A DNA stretch of 41,758 nt from a virus, in IMG/VR virus record IMGVR_UViG_3300029286_000101, positions 1 through 41,758 of that record; one strand, given 5' to 3'. Every line of letters begins with the position of its first letter. Position 1 is the stretch's first letter. Both the position numbers and the translations under genes were made by a program. Positions 39,604 through 41,758 of this stretch are shown piece after piece. The notes below the pieces were generated by a model that was not told the DNA's origin, searched no databases, and was given only the letters and a program-made list of their open reading frames with translations.

Positions 39604-39869
39604 AGTTCTTCATTTTTCTTATGTATAAAATATACTCTATTTTCTAATTTATTCCAACGTTTAATTTTATTTAATTTTTACAGTAAAAAAGATAAACAGA
39701 TTGTGGGCGATTCGAACACCCCGAGCGAGACGATTCCCACTTGCAGAACTACTCCAAGAGCAACCAAGGATTCATTCCGTACCGTATGTTACTTCAGCGC
39801 GCCTTCGTAACATCAGACCAGATACCAAGACTGGGCAACCTGTTTAATTTTCAAAGAACTCACTAACTT
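39604..39869 (-). other. Non-coding stretch with promoter core and lone T-arm
   Basis: Minus AGAGTATATTTTATAC near 39621-39636 matches the early promoter core and could drive the tRNA-like region. At 39706-39725 a complete T-arm (GGGTG-TTCGAAT-CGCCC) lacks matching acceptor or D-arm. Otherwise nothing recognised. Confidence 0.4.
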
Positions 39870-39943
39870 TGGTAGCCCTATCCGGAATTGAACCGGAGCC
39901 TGCTGATTGAGAGTCAGTGGATCTACCACTAATCTATAGGGCC
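39870..39943 (-). tRNA. tRNA-Glu (CUC anticodon), encoded CCA
   Basis: Minus, 74 nt. Acceptor GGCCCTA/TAGGGCT (one G-U), D-arm GATT/GATC, anticodon stem CTGA/TCAG with loop CTCTCAA (anticodon CTC, reading GAG), T-arm TCCGG-TTCAATT-CCGGA, then A and CCA. The only fully regular tRNA in the window. Confidence 0.85.
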
Positions 39944-39953
39944 ATGTAATTCT

Positions 39954-39961
39954 TATTTATA
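39954..39961 (-). promoter_or_regulatory. Possible late promoter before the tRNA
   Basis: Minus TATAAATA, ending 10 bases before the tRNA 5' end. Exact T4 late core; unusual position for a tRNA. Confidence 0.4.
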
Positions 39962-39983
39962 ATACTGCGTGCTCCTCACGCTT

Positions 39984-40073
39984 ACTAAGCACGACACTGC
40001 ATCTGAGCTTGAGACACACATTTTGCAGCTTTCCAGACTTTACCATGTGTCATGGGACAGTGTCGTGCTTAGT
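39984..40073 (-). ncRNA. Structured element with 16-bp closing stem, type 3
   Basis: Arms 39984-39999 and 40058-40073 are exact complements (ACTAAGCACGACACTG); inside, GACACAT pairs with ATGTGT. Begins 11 bases after the stop of the HTH/Lys-Ala gene and is followed by a GCGTG/CACGC hairpin. Resembles the two other closed-stem elements in position. Confidence 0.5.
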
Positions 40074-40083
40074 TAACTCTTAC

Positions 40084-40614
40084 TTACGCGTCAATCAGAC
40101 CGTCCTGAACCATCTCGGCACGAATATCCTCAGGGATGTCATCGGTGCCAAGCAGCTCAGCAATGTTGGCCTCATCAATCACAGAGGACTCAGCCTTCTT
40201 GGAAGCCTTCGCAGCCTTCTTAACAGCCACTTTCTTCGCTGCCGTCTTCACCTTCTTCGCTGCATCCTTCTTCTTCGCATCGACAGTCACCTTCTCGGAC
40301 TTCTTGGCAGCACGCTCAGCCTCACGCTTGACCTTGGCAGTCTCCTTGGCCGCAGTAGCAGCAGCCTTCTGCTCCTCACGGACCTTCGACTCAGCAGCTT
40401 TCTGCTCAGCCTTCTGAGCAACAAACGCTTTCCCACCCTCACTGTTGGCGAAGAGCATCGCACGCTCAATCGTCATCACGAAAGAGTAGTGAGCATCGAG
40501 CTGCTTCGCAACTTCGCTCTTCCGAACACCCTGAGCCAACAGAGCACGAATCGCATCGCTCTTGGAATTGTAAGTAACACCGTTCACTTCGACATTGATA
40601 GACTTGTTAGCCAT
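40084..40614 (-). CDS. HTH protein with Lys/Ala-rich histone-like tail
   Basis: 176 aa from ATG 40614 after AAAAGGAGG. Residues 1-50 are an HTH-like unit (EVNGVTYNSKSDAIRALLAQ, RKSEVAKQL, YSFVMTIERAM). Residues 65-150 are Lys/Ala/Glu-rich repeats (AKKVKTAAKKVAVKKAAK), like histone H1 tails, and the end is acidic. Paralogue of 40700-40903 in its N-terminus. Likely binds phage or host DNA. Confidence 0.65.
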   Translation of the reverse strand: MANKSINVEVNGVTYNSKSDAIRALLAQGVRKSEVAKQLDAHYSFVMTIERAMLFANSEGGKAFVAQKAEQKAAESKVREEQKAAATAAKETAKVKREAERAAKKSEKVTVDAKKKDAAKKVKTAAKKVAVKKAAKASKKAESSVIDEANIAELLGTDDIPEDIRAEMVQDGLIDA

Positions 40615-40657
40615 TTGCGGCCTCCTTTTATTATTGTTTCTGTTTTGTTCTTCAACC

Positions 40658-40685
40658 GACATATAAAATATACAACATTTACTTC
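40658..40685 (-). promoter_or_regulatory. Early-type promoter, short form
   Basis: Minus AAATGTTGTATATTTTATATG, the same core as elsewhere, before the HTH gene. Confidence 0.45.
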
Positions 40686-40699
40686 TTCAAGACAACAGT

Positions 40700-40903
40700 T
40701 TATTTTGAGTTCTCAACAGGCACGATCAGTGGAGCCTTCTCCAGCATCCGGTTCTGGATGGTCACGATGAAAGAGTAGTTGGCACTAATCTTCTTGGCAA
40801 TGTCACACTTCCTCCAGCCATCGACAAGCAGAGCCTCGATCGCCTTGGTACGAGTAGCGTAACGAACACCATTCACCTGACAACGTTTCTTCTGGAAAGC
40901 CAT
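40700..40903 (-). CDS. HTH protein, paralogue
   Basis: 67 aa from ATG 40903 after AAAAGGAG. QVNGVRYATRTKAIEALLVD, WRKCDIAKKI and YSFIVTIQNRM match the N-terminal unit of the neighbouring larger protein, without the Lys/Ala tail. Possibly a repressor or architectural DNA-binding protein. Confidence 0.62.
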   Translation of the reverse strand: MAFQKKRCQVNGVRYATRTKAIEALLVDGWRKCDIAKKISANYSFIVTIQNRMLEKAPLIVPVENSK

Positions 40904-40916
40904 TTGCGAACTCCTT

Positions 40917-41195
40917 TTACGAAGCGATTGAAAACGTGTACTTCTCAGCACTCCAAACAACACTGACAATAATGCCATCAAAGCGCTCAACGATCTTATC
41001 CCCCACTATATTGTAGGGAAATACAGTGTAATTAGCCTTGATATCATTGTCGTTGATTCTCTGCCATCCTACGAAGCTGATCGTTGATGTATTCGCGCCC
41101 TCAGGAGCTTTGACATGCCCCAGAATAACACCTCTTACGTTAGCCTCATCCTTAAGAATGCTGAGAGCGGTCACTTCATGATAGCACTTATTCAT
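40917..41195 (-). CDS. Hypothetical protein, beta-rich
   Basis: 92 aa, MNKCYHEVTALSILKDEANV then TISFVGWQRINDNDIKANYT and GIIVSVVWSAEKYTFS. Overlaps the upstream gene by 8 nt. No family recognised. Confidence 0.58.
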   Translation of the reverse strand: MNKCYHEVTALSILKDEANVRGVILGHVKAPEGANTSTISFVGWQRINDNDIKANYTVFPYNIVGDKIVERFDGIIVSVVWSAEKYTFSIAS

Positions 41196-41394
41196 TCGTC
41201 ACATCCTCTTTGACGTAGGTTTTCTTATCGAAATCAACAGCATGTATAACAAAGCCGTCCGACATCATCCCTGCAACAAACGTGGGCTTTACGCTGATGA
41301 TGGTCTTGTGCTCTTTATTGAGCTTGTCTTTGAGCTGCTCATACTCAGTGCAACCAATCACATAGCTATACAGATCATACTTAACTATCATCAT
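41188..41394 (-). CDS. Hypothetical protein
   Basis: 68 aa from ATG 41394 after AAGGAG. MMIVKYDLYSYVIGCTEYEQ then FVIHAVDFDKKTYVKEDV. First gene behind a long-form promoter. Confidence 0.58.
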   Translation of the reverse strand: MMIVKYDLYSYVIGCTEYEQLKDKLNKEHKTIISVKPTFVAGMMSDGFVIHAVDFDKKTYVKEDVTNE

Positions 41395-41407
41395 ACTCAC
41401 TCCTTCT

Positions 41408-41512
41408 CTTAACTGTCTATATATAATATACTATATATTAGGTCGGTTGAGCTCGTTTAATTCATTTAATTTTCATTTAAATTCATTTAACAACAGCACT
41501 ATATAGATCAAG
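41408..41512 (-). promoter_or_regulatory. Early-type promoter block, long form
   Basis: Minus: AAATGAATTTAAATG tracts, GAGCTCAACC, then AATATATAGTATATTATATATAG, ACAGTTAAG and AAGGAG. 41513-41640 holds TTTAAACGCTTAA near 41562 but no gene. Confidence 0.6.
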
Positions 41513-41640
41513 AGGTTATAGATGATCGTTTAACACAGCTTAAACAGAAGAGGAGGAGAGGGTTTAAACGCTTAAGTTCGGAAAGCAGCTAAATGTGGTA
41601 TACAACGTGATGAGGGATTTGGGGTACGGGAGTGTACTCA

Positions 41641-41742
41641 CACGACCATTAAAGGTCAAGATTATTTCCGCCCTAATAATATTTTTCGCACGACCATTAA
41701 AGGTCAAGATTATTTCCGCCCTAATAATATTTTTCGCACGAC
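41641..41742. repeat. 48-bp tandem repeat
   Basis: Two exact 48-bp units (41641-41688 and 41689-41736) and the first six bases of a third. Each unit has a GACC/GGTC and an ATTATT/AATAAT inverted repeat. No spacers, so not a CRISPR. A minus frame runs through but looks incidental. Confidence 0.75.
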
Positions 41743-41758
41743 TCAAAAACACCAACTA

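Noticed and set aside
40009-40770. 253-codon Leu/Ser-rich + strand frame
   Set aside because: Shadow of the Lys/Ala-rich HTH gene on the minus strand.
41641-41742. CRISPR array
   Set aside because: Units are contiguous and identical with no unique spacers, and only two copies are present.
41564-41755. Minus frame with 16-residue repeats
   Set aside because: Product of the 48-bp tandem repeat (48 is divisible by three); no start site or neighbour support.

Overview
The window looks like part of the genome of a large T4-like tailed phage (AT-rich, about one third GC). The reasons are the copies of the T4-type late promoter TATAAATA/CATAAATA, dense genes with ATGA or TAATG overlaps, many tiny membrane or zinc-ribbon proteins, a phage-type ATP-dependent DNA ligase, a CCA-adding enzyme, tRNA-like genes, and a large load of free-standing homing-endonuclease-like genes. 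The host cannot be told from the sequence. The transaldolase recalls marine and cyanophage auxiliary genes, but that is only a hint.

Layout. 1-12.3 kb (+ strand): a sugar/surface-glycan style operon (DHBP synthase, small-molecule kinase, nucleotidyltransferase, transaldolase, two HAD phosphatases, three glycosyltransferase-like proteins, three methyltransferases) ending in a highly charged, late-promoter-driven protein. It is broken up by four endonuclease genes of a DUF723-like zinc-module family. 12.3-31.8 kb (- strand): a metallophosphoesterase, many small proteins, a DNA ligase gene fractured by a split intein plus a Vsr-like endonuclease, a holin-like protein, the CCA-adding enzyme, a second phosphoesterase, a deaminase, a macro-domain protein, lipoproteins and membrane proteins. 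31.5-41.8 kb (- strand): short early-type operons behind a repeated promoter block, a tRNA-like region at 36.1-40.0 kb, two paralogous HTH proteins, and a 48-bp tandem repeat at the edge.

The most notable system is the mobile endonuclease family. Five of its members carry the same 5' leader: a late promoter, then an RNA with an enclosing stem, two hairpins, and a pseudoknot between the second hairpin loop and the Shine-Dalgarno region. The base pairs co-vary among all five copies, so this is a conserved cis-regulatory RNA that travels with the endonuclease. The first hairpin loop is a different self-complementary hexamer in each class of copy, which suggests loop-loop dimerisation. The second notable system is the ligase. 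Its catalytic motif KLDG is followed directly by a 105-residue N-intein, the C-intein is encoded 1 kb away, and a Vsr-like endonuclease gene with its own late promoter lies between them. This is the 'fractured gene' arrangement known from metagenomes.

Three other elements (15.06, 26.24 and 39.98 kb) have 14-16 bp perfect closing stems of unrelated sequence. Each starts at, or within about a dozen bases of, the stop codon of a minus-strand gene, and they look like 3'-UTR or intergenic structured RNAs. Several endonuclease insertions left scars: a stranded gene start, internal deletions, an in-frame fusion, and a separated promoter.
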